From Sialis fuliginosa (lineage: Eukaryota > Arthropoda > Insecta > Megaloptera > Sialidae), in contig OY540809.1 of assembly GCA_961205875.1 (NCBI GenBank), positions 20,348,267 to 20,412,266 of the forward strand: 64,000 nucleotides of DNA, written 5' to 3'. The stretch's first letter is position 1, and each line of letters begins with the position of its first letter. Below, piece after piece: positions 33,096-44,237 of the stretch. The translations under genes were made by a program, and so were the position numbers. Below the pieces are notes generated by a model. It saw only the letters and a program-made list of their open reading frames with translations, was not told the origin of the DNA and did no database searches.

Positions 33096-33827
33096 GGGTG
33101 TCCGTACAAATTAAAATAATAACGAGACGCTCCCTCAATCTATTCTTTGTAACCAAAAAATAAGGTAGTCACAAACTCAGCGTTGGCAATTAATATTTAG
33201 GCTATGCTCAATGCACTTTAAATCTAACTTGTATTTTAAATAAAAATTTTCACATTTTTCTGTAAATACTACGTTTTTTAAATTTTCCCCGTTTTTCCTG
33301 TATATTATGATTTTTTCTGGTAGCTGCATGGCAAATTTTTAAAGGACTATAGTTTTTTTAATTATTTATAAATTCTATCCCTGCAGAAAATTAATTTACG
33401 ATTTTAAAATTTTCCCCGTTTTTCCTGTATATTATGATTTTTTCTGGTACTGGCAAAATTTTAAAGAAGATTATAGTTTTTTTTAATTAATTTATAAATT
33501 ACATAGAAAAAAAATCGATTAAACATAAAAATTTGTTAAAAACAAAAAATTAATTTTCTGCGGGGATAGAATTTATAAATTATTAAAAAAAACTAGTCCT
33601 TTAAAAATTTTCCAGCTACCAAAAAAAGTCATAATATATAGGAAAAACGGGGAAAATTGAGAGAAAAGTAGTATTTTCAGAAAAACGTGAACATTTCTTT
33701 TTAAAATACACATTCAATTTAAAATATTTATTGTCAACGTTAAGTTTGTGGCTACATTATTTTTTGGTCACAAAGAACAGATTGAGGGGGCGTCCCGTAA
33801 ATATTTCAATCTATTACTACTCACCCT
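33096..33827 (+). mobile_element. Foldback element R, 732 bp
   Basis: Ends GGGTG and CACCC with TTA outside on both sides. CCTCAATCTATTCTTTGTAA, CCAAAAAATAA and CACAAACTCAGCGTTG on the left arm return reversed on the right arm (33720-33797). The left arm contains an internal direct duplication: the TTTTCCCCGTTTTTCCTGTA block occurs at about 33283 and again at about 33411. Confidence 0.75.
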
Positions 33828-33830
33828 TAT

Positions 33831-34332
33831 AAACATATAGTGTAGTAAAATTAGAGTACAACATAAAGAAATATAATAGTCATATATGACTTTGTATCAA
33901 TCTCAATTATTGTACAAAATATGTGCTGTTTAATGTCAGGCCAATATTTTCCCGACTGGATACGGAACATTTAAAATGTGTCGTATGTTGAATAAATGAC
34001 ACGGTTTTGTATTTCATAAATGTCTAGGTCATGTGATATATAGGCAGTTCATTTTTTCCATTAAATGCGGCCATAATATATGGGTTACACTATAACACAA
34101 TAATATCTCTATATGCATATCTTTTCTGTTAGTTAATTTCAATCGTGTTGCTCTGTATTAGTGACGAAATATTGGTAGAATTTATTACCAGAATCAATGC
34201 GGAAGTTTTAATTGTTGTATATAATGATTTATAGATTATTTGTATCTGTTTTGTCATTTTGACGAATTATTTTCAAAATGTTCGCATTCTTGGGAAAAAT
34301 GTAAGTACTCCTGTCATTAATAGTCATTATAA
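33831..34332. other. AT-rich, no feature seen
   Basis: No coding signal or repeat partner noticed. Confidence 0.5.
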
Positions 34333-34664
34333 TGTCCGGTATTATAACGGAGCTAGCAAAATTTGTTAGCTAGCAAGCACTTTCAAATGGGGTATTAATT
34401 CTATACTAGTATCTATGGATTAGCTGTGGAATTTAGAGAAGTGACACTTAAACTAATTGTAACACAGTTGGCATCTTTCACCGTACAAAATAATTTTCAT
34501 AATATCACCACTGTTTTAATACCGTTGGTATTTACCTACAACGCGTGCGCGAAACTTGTCAAAGTCTTCAACAAACTCTAAAAGAACTGTCATATAAGTT
34601 TGATATCTCATTTGAAAGTGCTTGCTAGCTAGCAAATTTGCTAGCTCCTTTATAATACCGGACA
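34333..34664 (+). mobile_element. TIR element S, copy 1, 332 bp
   Basis: Left TGTCCGGTATTATAACGGAG then CTAGCAAA; right TTTGCTAGCTCCTTTATAAT then ACCGGACA. TAA flanks both sides. The arms extend through GCTAGCAAGCACTTTCAAAT. Related copies at 43985 and 52073; a fragment at 60263. Confidence 0.8.
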
Positions 34665-34767
34665 TAAGAGATGTTTTTTAAGTTTTTAGATGCTTTCAGA
34701 GTGAAATTTTTGTAATGCAACGAAAATAAAATGCGCGTTATATGCAACGGAAACAATTTTACATCAT

Positions 34768-34930
34768 AAAATTAGGTTAGGTGTAGATTGTAGATAATAC
34801 AGATATCTGTTATGATATTCGGTGAAACAGGTTTTTAGTTTTACATTTGCACGCTAGATGTCACTACACCAAAGAAGTATAATTTCTAATGCACGTACAT
34901 AAGTACTCACACACACTTTTTCTTAAATAA
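34768..34930 (-). mobile_element. Repeat G, fragment (long-form middle)
   Basis: ATACAGATATCTGTTATGAT, TTTGCACGCTAGATGTCAC and ACGTACATAAGTACTCACAC match the long-form block of G8 at 46985-47110. Confidence 0.7.
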
Positions 34931-35088
34931 TTTTGACAATTTAAATGCTCCGATTGTGTTCGGCTAAAATTTGGTAATTTAATTTTTTTGTGCTGTGAAA
35001 AAAAAATTTGTAAAAAAATGTTTTTCCATACCTTATTCATCAAATTAAAACAAACATTAAGTAAAAAAAAATATTTTTATGTATTTAC

Positions 35089-35325
35089 TTCCAAGTTCCG
35101 AAGGAAATGGAAGAATTGTAATACTGTCGAAAAATTGTGTCCGAGATAAGAGCAGATTCTGATTGTACTACCTTCAAAACTTAAAGAAAAGTTAATTTCT
35201 GCATGGCGGCTGTGCGTGTCTGTATGTGTCTGGATGTATTTTTTTGGGAAAATTTTTTGTTTCAGTGAGTTCTCCAGACCTGATTTTGGTACTAATCGAA
35301 TAAGAGGTTATGGAAAAATTCGCCC
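35089..35325 (-). repeat. Dispersed repeat, inverted partner of 2690-2985
   Basis: CGAAGGAAATGGAAGAATTG, CTGCATGGCGGCTGTGCGTG and TTCTCCAGACCTGATTTTGG match the earlier copy in reverse. A C-run follows. Confidence 0.65.
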
Positions 35326-35512
35326 ACCCCCCCCCCAAAAAAAATAAATAAATAAATTAAGCAAATTAAATAATACAATAAATTTCTTTTTGGGAGGTAT
35401 ATGGATCATGCTATAACAAACTTGAAGCTCAATTATTTACGTTGAATGTCGTTTTATAAAATACTCGTAAATTATTATTGTAATACGTTCATTTCTATAT
35501 TTGCTTATTTAA

Positions 35513-35643
35513 CCGCTTAGTGCATAAAGTTAATTTTTTTAATATTTATTTTTTTTGATTTTATACAACGATTTCACAACGTGACGTTATAAAATAAATA
35601 AATCTATAGACGTCCCTAATAAGGTACATTATGCACTAATGGG
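35513..35643 (+). mobile_element. piggyBac-like miniature element, 131 bp
   Basis: TTAA at 35509-35512 and 35644-35647. Ends CCGCTTAGTGCATAAAGTT and GGTACATTATGCACTAATGGG are inverted, sharing TTAGTGCATAA. Non-coding. Confidence 0.7.
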
Positions 35644-35647
35644 TTAA

Positions 35648-36300
35648 ATTTAATATACATACAATGAAAATCATCCTAAGATCGGTTCAATATTCATCTT
35701 TACTTGGAACCAACATTATACAGACACACACAACTTTTTTTCGCAATACATTTAAACTTTTGGACAAGTAAACAATTTATTATTGAAAAAACATGTATTG
35801 ATATTTAAATCTTTAAATTGATATACCTGCTTCAAATAGGAATGTTTCTGTAAAAATGTAATAATAAAAACTGTTTACTAAAAAAACAAAAACAGAAAAG
35901 CGAGTAATTGAGAACAAAACAATTTCACTGTCTTTGGTGGAACATAAATCTGTCGAAGGCGGTTCCACAATCCTTTCAGCAATTGATAGCTGTGAGTCTC
36001 CTTATCGGGAGGAGGGGCACTGCCCCCCTCCCTATCTGAATCTCTTATGGATTTGACTAGGATTCCACTTGAAATTATTGCCCTGATTTTCTTTACTTAT
36101 TAATTCGGGAATAATGGAAATATAATTTGAATGTAGATTGGTATTTTACATATTATTTTTTTGTCTTATGATAATTTTTATAGTGAGTGATAATCAGATG
36201 CTCAAGCTACTAACTAATAAATAATTATTGCTATTTGTATATACATAAATCTGAAAGATATGCTCGTATAATGTAAATATTTTCGGCTTTTTGAGTCTCA
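35648..36300. other. Unassigned, GC-richer patch at 35930-36080
   Basis: The patch includes CGAAGGCGGTTCCACAATCC and a hairpin GGGAGGAGGGG-CACT-GCCCCCCTCCC. No repeat partner in the window and no clear open frame. Confidence 0.35.
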
Positions 36301-36354
36301 ATACAATCAATTTTGATAGTTTAAAAATTTGTGTCTGTTTGTTTTCAGTAAATT

Positions 36355-36700
36355 CGGAAACGGCTCTACTGATTTTGATGCGACTTTCAATGCAAGAAAG
36401 TCTAAGACTCTCTATACTCAAATAGTTTAGGTTAGGTATTTCACCAGTAACATTTATAATTATTATGCAAAGAGAATAAAAATTCGTGAATTACTATTGA
36501 AGCTCGGAAACGGCTGTACCGATTTTGATACGATTTTCAATATAAGAAAGTCTTAGACTCTGTTCGTAAATAATTTGGGTTTGATATCATTACGTTATTT
36601 ATTTCATCAGTAACATTAATTATTCCCAAAAAATAAAAATTCGTGAATTATTACTGAAGTGATCTTGATGGGATTTTTATTGAAATGCAAAAGTAGAATA
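36355..36700 (+). repeat. Tandem repeat, 150-bp unit, about 2.3 units
   Basis: CGGAAACGGCTCTACTGATT at 36355 recurs as CGGAAACGGCTGTACCGATT at 36505, each followed by TTTCAATGCAAGAAAG-type text, a CAGTAACATT block and AATAAAAATTCGTGAATTA. A third partial unit follows (GATCTTGATGGGATTTTTAT). Confidence 0.75.
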
Positions 36701-36710
36701 CCATCGTAAT

Positions 36711-36913
36711 CAGCGGCAGATTTACGTTAAGTACCGCCCTGGGCAAAAAAAAATTGCGGCCTCTCTACCAAGGGAAAATATAACCTATTTTTTACAAATT
36801 TTTATTAATTTTTACAAGATTAAAAAAATTATATTTTCCCAGAATTTGCTCCCCCCCCCAATTTTACCGCCCTGGGCAGTAGTCCATGTTGCCCATGCCG
36901 AAATCCGCCGTTG
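36711..36913 (+). mobile_element. hAT-type MITE, 203 bp
   Basis: Ends CAGCGGCAGATTTACG and CATGCCGAAATCCGCCGTTG are imperfect inverted repeats. CCGCCCTGGGCA occurs just inside both ends in the same sense. Flanks ATCGTAAT and ATCGTGGT form a 6-of-8 duplication. Confidence 0.65.
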
Positions 36914-36921
36914 ATCGTGGT

Positions 36922-37663
36922 ACATAAATGTTTAGAGCAGTTGGTCACGTGGGAATTCAAATTTATTTTTGACGAAAAAATATGTTTCATTAAGATTTAT
37001 TAAAAAATACTAATTTTCTCGACTACAAAGTGTATTTAATTAATCGTAAAGGCTTCTGATCGATCAGTATTGAAATGTTTGAACTCAAACTGTGCCAGTA
37101 GCGATGCAGTGAATCAATAATCGCCAGTGGACTTTCATTGGACAAATCGCACCGAAGAAACGAGTAAACAACATATTTATTTATATTTTATTACGTTTCA
37201 ACAAATTTACATTCAACACATTATTTATGTAGTGGAATATTTGGTTTAAGCTTTGTTTATTTAACAGAATAAACAACAGTGGTCTGGTTCAATGGGGATT
37301 TTATTTTTAACAAACGGATCGAAGAAAAATGGGTACTAACCGGTTAATTAATAACACAGCCACACAAAAAAAGTAGCAGACCAAATAATCTCGAAAAACT
37401 CCATTTTCTATATACTCAAAAATTTTCGAGGTTATTTTCAAAATGAATCGGATAAGGTGCTATTTTGACCTCAAATTCAGATTTAGCGCCTCAAAATATA
37501 AAGAAATATAATGGTTTAATTATCTAAATATTTAGTCGCAACTAAAATATTTCTTTACGTAAAAAAAGACTAAAATTTTAATACTAAACAATTATGAGAC
37601 TATAAAGTTTGTCTGATTTATAGTTCCAGAAAACTATCTTCCTAAAATGAAGACGTTTGTATA
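36922..37663. other. AT-rich, no feature seen
   Basis: No coding signal or repeat partner noticed. Confidence 0.5.
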
Positions 37664-37671
37664 CTATATAC

Positions 37672-38410
37672 TAGTGGTTCACAAACTTTTTCGACTCCCT
37701 TTTTAGAAACAAGGAACCCTTATAGTTTTGCTTTTTCCGTCCGTCCGTCTGTCTACATAAATTTTATATCGATTGAGATGAAATTTGATATGCGGAAGTA
37801 GATTGATAACCCAAAAATAGAAATGATGAGATTATAAAAAAAAAAAAAATTGGACCTCCTTCCCATGGACTGAAAAGTATATTCAATTTTATTTTTTCAC
37901 TATTGAGTGGGGTGTCTTCAGTGGTCTCCTAAAATGCAACAAAAAATGTTTTAGGACCTTTTGATTTTAACCCTTCAGTCTCGATATATTTTCTTTTCAA
38001 TGTGTTTATCAGAGCCCCCCACTCTACTATCGATACAAAAGATCTGAAAAAATTCCAGAATGTAGCTTTTAATTAAAACTTTCAATGAAAATTATAACGA
38101 AAACTATAACAAAAATAGCTTATGAAAAATTTTGAAATAACTCTTTTTATAAATTTTAGTAGAATGACTACAGAACCCTATCAAGTGCGTGCCTAACACG
38201 CACTTGGCCGTTTTGTTGAATTCAGGTTTTCTCATGGCGCTTTTCCCTGTTAAGTATTAGTAAAGAATAAAAAATAAAATAAATAAAACACATAGAAATA
38301 ACACAAAATTGTAATGGCCATAATATAATGAACAAGTCAAACAACTGCATTATTGAACAAATTCAATCATTTCAAATGAAAAAACGAAGTGTACATTTTG
38401 GGAACCACTG
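37672..38410 (+). mobile_element. hAT-type element T, 739 bp, carrying repeat E
   Basis: Ends TAGTGGTTCACAAACTTTTT and CATTTTGGGAACCACTG are inverted. Flanks CTATATAC and CTACATAC form a 7-of-8 duplication. Repeat E in reverse fills most of the interior. Confidence 0.8.
37731..38216 (-). repeat. Repeat E, copy 3, inside T
   Basis: Reverse of 6661-7112: CCGTCCGTCCGTCTGTCTAC at one end and GTGCCTAACACGCACTTGGC at the other, with GAATGTAGCTTTTAATTAAA between. Confidence 0.7.
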
Positions 38411-38418
38411 CTACATAC

Positions 38419-39635
38419 TATATCCACCCAGTTTATATGGAAGTTTAAAAAAAAACTTTTTAAAAGTTTGCACGTACCTAGAAATATAAAAATACATACA
38501 ATTTACAAGAATTTATTTCGATCAATATTATTTAATATAAAATTTCTATACGAAAGAACTTCGATTGTTGAACCCACATTATTGAATCTAAACCAGATAT
38601 ACATACATATGTATATCAGTTTTTTCTCGAAGTACTCAAAACTAAGAATACCAAACCATATTAGTTATTCTTAGAAAACTCCTCAAAATTACGCTGTGTA
38701 TCTAATTTGCTACTTCTTTAGTAATTAGGGTATCTCTGAGACATGCGAAATACATACTAAACAGCTATAGTGGCGCATAAACATGCTAACAAACCGCCGA
38801 ATTATTAAAATCTTAGTCCGTAGAATGATATACTGAGGGAACTAAGTAAATCAGAAACTACGAGTAAATTATGAACAATAGCAGAGCAAGTTGGAGCTTG
38901 GAGCCGTACGTGTTATACTTTCTGCAAATGTGTATATGTTAAGGGGCTGAATTGCGATATTTTTGACCCCCAACTGATATTAGTTCTTTTTTTACAATTT
39001 ATATAAATACTTATTTGATAGATTTAATCATAGAGATGTAATAGAACTGAAGCGATAACTCAGTGTTTTCAATATGTAGGTTGTCTCATATTTACATGTA
39101 AATAATAATAATAATAAATAAAATAATAAATAATAAATTGTCTATATTTGATCATCTTACTTAAAATTTTTATAAAAATATATAATGAAATTGGTATCAA
39201 AATATGCATTTTTCATTCTAGAGAAGAACTCCTTTATTTATTTGAGATTTTTTTACATCTCCTGTTTATTTTTTCTTCTTCCTTGAATACTCTAGAATTC
39301 CCCATTTTATGAGGGTTCTTTACAAAGTTTTTTGTATAAATTATAATATTTCGTAATCGTTAATATCAAAAAGTTAAAAAAAAGAATAATAGTGTTTTAT
39401 TGTTCTTAAACGCAAATATGAAAATCGGGGGCCAAAAAATATATTTGCCCTGTGGGCCTGAACTTGCGAGTCCGCCACTGCCCCCAGGCATTAGAACTTT
39501 AAACTTACTACTTGTATACTTGTTAGTTAGTTTGTTTGTTTGTCATTTCAAATTGAAAATGTAATGTTAAGAAAGGTGATTAGATTAAGACATTTTTAAT
39601 ATTTTGTTGTCGTTTTATTTCCTATCTTATTTAAT
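38419..39635. other. AT-rich; AAT run and a lone hAT-like end
   Basis: AAT-type simple repeat at about 39103-39138. GCGAGTCCGCCACTG near 39461-39475 looks like a right hAT terminus with no left partner seen. A 68-codon open frame (38468-38674) has no recognised motif. Confidence 0.45.
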
Positions 39636-40008
39636 CGATTTCAAGAAAAAGGGGAAGTTCTCAATTCGATAATGTATATTTTTTATGTATATTCGGGCAT
39701 AACTCCAACAAATATGTACCTTTTTGGACGATTTTTGTTTGTTTGAAAGAGTATACTCCCGAGATTGTCCCATATAAATTTTATTATAATCTGACCCCAC
39801 TCAAAAGGAAAAAATAAAAAACTTTTTAAGAAATAAATTAAACTATAAAAATACTGAAAAGTATATAATAATTAAATTTAACGGTTTTTGAAGCCGGTAA
39901 ACAATTAAAAAAATAAAATAAAATAAAAGTGACTTCAAAAACTGTTAAATTTTCAGTATTTTTTAAGTCGGTTTTATTTTTTTCATAAAAAGTTTTTTTT
40001 ATCATTTC
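39636..40008 (+). repeat. Repeat C, copy 4
   Basis: TTCTCAATTCGATAATGTAT, TTCGGGCATAACTCC, GAAAGAGTATACTCCCGAGA and the duplicated tail with TTTTTAAGTCGGTTTTATTT. Confidence 0.75.
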
Positions 40009-40345
40009 TCCGTTGAAACCCGGTCCTGAACATCACAGAAAAGGGACTGCGAATGTGTGAGAGAGACAGTACTTGACACAGCCTTAGAGTACGATTAAAT
40101 ATTCAGTAGAGCATGTACGGCTTTCAGAACGGCTGTGGGGGTGGTGCAAAGGGTAACAAGAATCAGGATGGGATTTACCGCGACCCCGGCAGGGGGCGGG
40201 GGGTGGTTATACTTTGTCGCGGTGTTTTGTTTCTAGGTGTGTAGATATTTTGTAGGTACAGATTATATAGGTTGTTCAAAAATGTTTTTTTTTGCAATCA
40301 AGTTATTTGGTTAATGGATTTTTTTTCATTGCCTGTTTTGATATA
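40009..40345. other. GC-rich island, unassigned
   Basis: 40020-40230 is the most GC-rich unique stretch (CGGCTTTCAGAACGGCTGTG, CGACCCCGGCAGGGGGCGGG, TTTGTCGCGGTG). It lies between C4 and A4. No open frame of note. It could be an unrecognised repeat end or an exon remnant. Confidence 0.3.
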
Positions 40346-40869
40346 AGGTAATGACACCAGCCTTGGACAATACCCCTGTGTTAGACACTTGCTTAACGAA
40401 ATATACTAAAATAGAAATATTTGTTGGTATTTGATTACTGCCATTACTAAATCATCATATATAGGCACTTAACTATAAAACAGCTTAAGTTAATGACAAT
40501 CGGCCAATGGGTGTCAAAATGGTGGACATTTAAACTAATTATTAGTGTAATCTATTTAATAATTATTACATTATCATAGTATCTGCTTAAATTGTTTATT
40601 TTACAATTCTTTATTTTATAACTTTTGTGTCGTAGTACTAATCGTTTTGTAATCATTACTGGATGCCCATTACTGGAGAAAATACATAGTTAAAATAAAA
40701 AGGTATAATTTTAAACTATATTCGTGGATTTTGGTAACTAAATTGATTTAATAAAGAGGTATTCGTTTTATTAGTTACATCGGTTCATGAGAATTACAAA
40801 AAAGAAGCCCATTAATTCCAAAAACAGTATACCTTGCTCTTAAAGCGGTCAAGACTGGTGCCAGTATCT
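40346..40869 (+). mobile_element. TIR element A, copy 4, 524 bp
   Basis: Ends AGGTAATGACACCAG and ACTGGTGCCAGTATCT with TA on both sides. Near full length; supplies the empty site for the 55-bp insert of copy 2. Confidence 0.85.
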
Positions 40870-40871
40870 TA

Positions 40872-41384
40872 TAAATATTTAATTAATATCCAAATTTAAT
40901 CAAATAATATAATTTATGATCAAATCAAAACTTAATACTTTTAAAACTATTGAATTAAATGGAAACGGAAGTAGAGATTTTGTAAAGGTTAAAAACCTAT
41001 GTCATGGATCGGAGTATATAATATAAAGTTGAAAGGTCATGACTCATGATATACTAACTAAATTTATCCATTTTACTAACTCTGTATACTAATAATAAAA
41101 AGTTAAATAGAAGAAATACGATGAGCTATATTTACTTTAAGATATTTATCAAGTATTCCATTAACTTGGAAAATTCTATAATGTCTTCAGTAAAACGTAG
41201 TTTATAGGGTAAATAAACTAAATCATAAAGCACTGAATAGACTATAAATATATGTATATATCATTACACATACCACCTTATTTATTATACATTTATTATA
41301 ACGTAAGAAAATAAATACATATATAAAATGGTTATATGTTTATTTACATCAGTAGCGTCATTATAAGTTAGATAAATTCTTTTA
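40872..41384. other. AT-rich, no feature seen
   Basis: No coding signal or repeat partner noticed. Confidence 0.5.
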
Positions 41385-41795
41385 AACTGACTTCAAACAA
41401 GAAGGAGGTTCTCAATTCGACAATATATATTTTTTATGTATGTTTGGGCATAACTCTGACAAATATGCACCGATTTGGAATTTGGACGTTTTTGTTTGTT
41501 TGAAAGAGTATACTTCCGAGGTGGATCCATATAACAGAATTTGACCATGGACTTCAAGAGAAAAATAAAAAACTTTTTAAGAAAAAATAAATAAAATCAA
41601 CTTAAAAACCCAAAAAATACTGAAAAGTATAGAATAATTAAATTTAACTGTTTTTCAAGTCAAAGAAAAAATAAATAAAAAAATAAAACTGATTTCAAAT
41701 ATTGTTAAATTTAATTTTTATATACTTTTCAGTGTTTTTAGGGTTTTTGAAGTCGTTTTTATTTTTTTTATTTAAAAGTTTTTTTTATGATTGCA
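41385..41795 (+). repeat. Repeat C, copy 5
   Basis: ACTGACTTCAAACAAGAAGG, TTCTCAATTCGACAATATAT, GACAAATATGCACCGATTTG, tail with TTTTCAGTGTTTTTAGGG. Confidence 0.8.
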
Positions 41796-41877
41796 ATATA
41801 TTTTTGACAACATATTGCAACAAAATTATTTTATAGTACAATCAGCATAATTCATGGTATGAATAAATATGGGTCTC

Positions 41878-42450
41878 AATTTCCTAGGAATTCTATACAA
41901 TGCCTGATGATTTCAGGTAAAGTATGAAATAATAGATTTATTTTATACTTTGTCTAGACATTAAACAGAACACCTAGGAATTCCATAGAATGCCATGATA
42001 ATATTAGGAAATGTATTAAATAAAAGACAAAATGATATTATTAAAGCAGATAGGTAATAATTAAAATTGATTTTAAAAAGTTCAAATTCATATAAGTAAG
42101 ATTTAGGGCCTTTATTGTTAAAATAACAAAATCACATTAACAATATTGGAACATTTGATATTTATTATAATAATTAATTAAGTAAGATAAATAATTCAGT
42201 CGGTACAAACCTACCGCCATCGAGAATGATCTAAGATTTTTTTATTATTTATTTGCATCTGAAGTATTTTACAAATAAGGCAACATCTGTGCCTGGACCA
42301 AAATTGGTTGGTTCACCCTATTTATGTTTATATTTCATACATTTCCGTCTATCAAGTAATCTATACAATGCCTAGGAATTGTATATAATTAAATTCATTT
42401 GATAATTTAAAGTGTTCTATAGAATACCTAGGAATTTCATACATTGCCGG
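41878..42450. repeat. Cluster of CCTAGGAATT motifs
   Basis: CCTAGGAATTCTATACAATG (41884) and CCTAGGAATTCCATAGAATG (41972) are near-identical; the related CTATACAATGCCTAGGAATT (about 42360) and CTATAGAATACCTAGGAATT (about 42418) extend both sides of the same core. Spacing is irregular. Confidence 0.5.
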
Positions 42451-42459
42451 TAACATATA

Positions 42460-43285
42460 CAGTGCGTTCACGATGAAAGGAACAAATTCGTTTAAAATTC
42501 AGGTAATTATTTTGTGGAAAAACGCTCGGACCCGTCGATTAGTATTTTTAGTTGCGGATTTTTTGACATAAGAAAATTGTATACAGGGTATCTCAGGAAA
42601 AACATATGCAGTCATCATTGATTTTTTTAAAGGGAACACCCTATATATTATACCATTTTTGAATTGTGCGATAAATTCTGAACACTTTTTGTACAGCATA
42701 TCATATCTCTAAAATCAGTGGTTTTCGGAATAATGACGTTTGAAAATTGACATTTTGAAATACACACAAGTCAAATAAAATGTTTAAATTGAAAAAATAA
42801 ACTTTAAACATTTTTTTAAAAGCCAACAAAAACATCCTGGTACCTATGGCAAAAAGAAAAAACATTGAACTTTTTTTTTCCTTTTTTTTTTCTTTTTTTC
42901 TTCTTTTTTTCTTTTTTTTTGCAATACCAGGATGTTTTTGTTAGCTTTAAAAAAAATGTTCAAAGTTTATTTTTTCAATTTAAACATTTTATTTGACTTG
43001 TGTGTATTTCAAAATGTCAATTTTCAAACGTCATTATTCCGAAAACCACTAATTACAAAAAGTGTTCAGAATTAATCGCACAATTCAAAAATGGTATAAT
43101 ATATAGGGTGTTCCATTTAAAAAAATCAATGATGACTGCATATGTTTTTCCTGAGACAACATATACAATTTTCTTATGTCAAAAAATCCGCAACTAAAAA
43201 TACTAATCGACGGGTCCGAGCGTTTTTCCACAAAATAATTACCTGAATTTTAAACGAATTTGTTCCTTTCATCGTGAACGCACTG
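42460..43285 (+). mobile_element. Foldback element U, 826-bp near-perfect palindrome
   Basis: Ends CAGTGCGTTCACGATGAAAG and CTTTCATCGTGAACGCACTG are perfect inverted repeats with TA outside. The arms run 42460-42842 and 42925-43285 and stay near-identical throughout, apart from about 20 bases missing from the right arm beside CCGAAAACCACT. The loop is a C/T-rich tract. The same 65-residue reading appears on both strands (42499-42699 minus, 43000-43197 plus) because it is the arm read twice; no domain is recognised. Confidence 0.9.
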
Positions 43286-43287
43286 TA

Positions 43288-43652
43288 TATTAATTAAAAA
43301 ATGTTCCAATAATATATAAAAATATAGATGTACGTAAATTAAAAATCAATATATATATTTTAAACTAGACATTTATTAGCTACCACTGGTTTACAGCTCT
43401 TCGATTTTGTCCGGAAATATAACGTCCGTATGAACGGAAATTACAGTTATATAGAATTCTTGTTTTACTTAATAATATATTTATAAATGAATGATGAAAA
43501 TAAATATGGAGATTAATATATAAACATCGGAATTAATAATGTATTTTCTAATACCGTACAAAACTTTAATATGTTTCTTAGAATATTTAAAATTATATCA
43601 AAAGATAATAGGATTATTATTAAGTTACATACAAATGATTGTTATTTTTTTG
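43288..43652. other. AT-rich, no feature seen
   Basis: No coding signal or repeat partner noticed. Confidence 0.5.
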
Positions 43653-43984
43653 AGAAATGTCAACAGAATTTTTTAAAGTTAATAAAATACTTTATCAAAC
43701 TTTTTTTTGAAACAAATAGAAATAGGAACAAATTCATATTTTTGATATAAGTAGTTACACGTCACATCTGCATATTTGTCAAAATATATATGTAGGTACA
43801 GTTGTGGGATATGTCAACAAATTTTTTTTTAAATTAATAAAATATTTTATGTGGCTAGATCATCGAAGATGGAAGGCCAAAAAAATATTTAACTTTTTGG
43901 AGATAAATATAAATAGAAACAAATTGTATTTTTGATTTAAGTAGTTAAGTAACATCTGCATATTTGTCAAAATATCTGTGATAG
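43653..43984 (+). repeat. Two-unit tandem duplication, 155-175 bp
   Basis: Both units carry ATGTCAACA, GTTAATAAAATA or ATTAATAAAATA, ACAAATT-ATTTTTGAT, AAGTAGTTA and CATCTGCATATTTGTCAAAA. Unit 2 (from 43809) has an extra block CTAGATCATCGAAGATGGAA. Confidence 0.7.
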
Positions 43985-44234
43985 TATCTATGGGTTAGTT
44001 ATGGAATTTAGAGCAGTGATACTTCAACTTATTATGACACACTTGGCGACTCTGACCGTACAAAATAATTTTCATAATATCACCACTGTTTTAATACCGT
44101 TGGTGTTTATTTACTACGCATGCTCGATAATTGTAAAACACTTCACAAAAATTCAAGGGAACTGTCAGATAGGTTTGATACCTCATTTGAAAGTGGTTGC
44201 AAATTTTGTTAGCTCGTTTATAATACCACAGACA
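43985..44234 (+). mobile_element. Element S, copy 2 (left arm lost)
   Basis: AGTATCTATGGGTTAGTTAT, ACACTTGGCGACTCT, ACCGTACAAAATAATTTTCA and ACTGTTTTAATACCGTTGGT match S1 closely. The right end TTAGCTCGTTTATAATACC is present with TAA after it; the left arm is missing and the copy abuts the tandem repeat. Confidence 0.75.
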
Positions 44235-44237
44235 TAA

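Noticed and set aside
42499..43197. Two similar 65-residue frames on opposite strands
   Set aside because: They are the two arms of palindrome U read twice, not paralogous genes.
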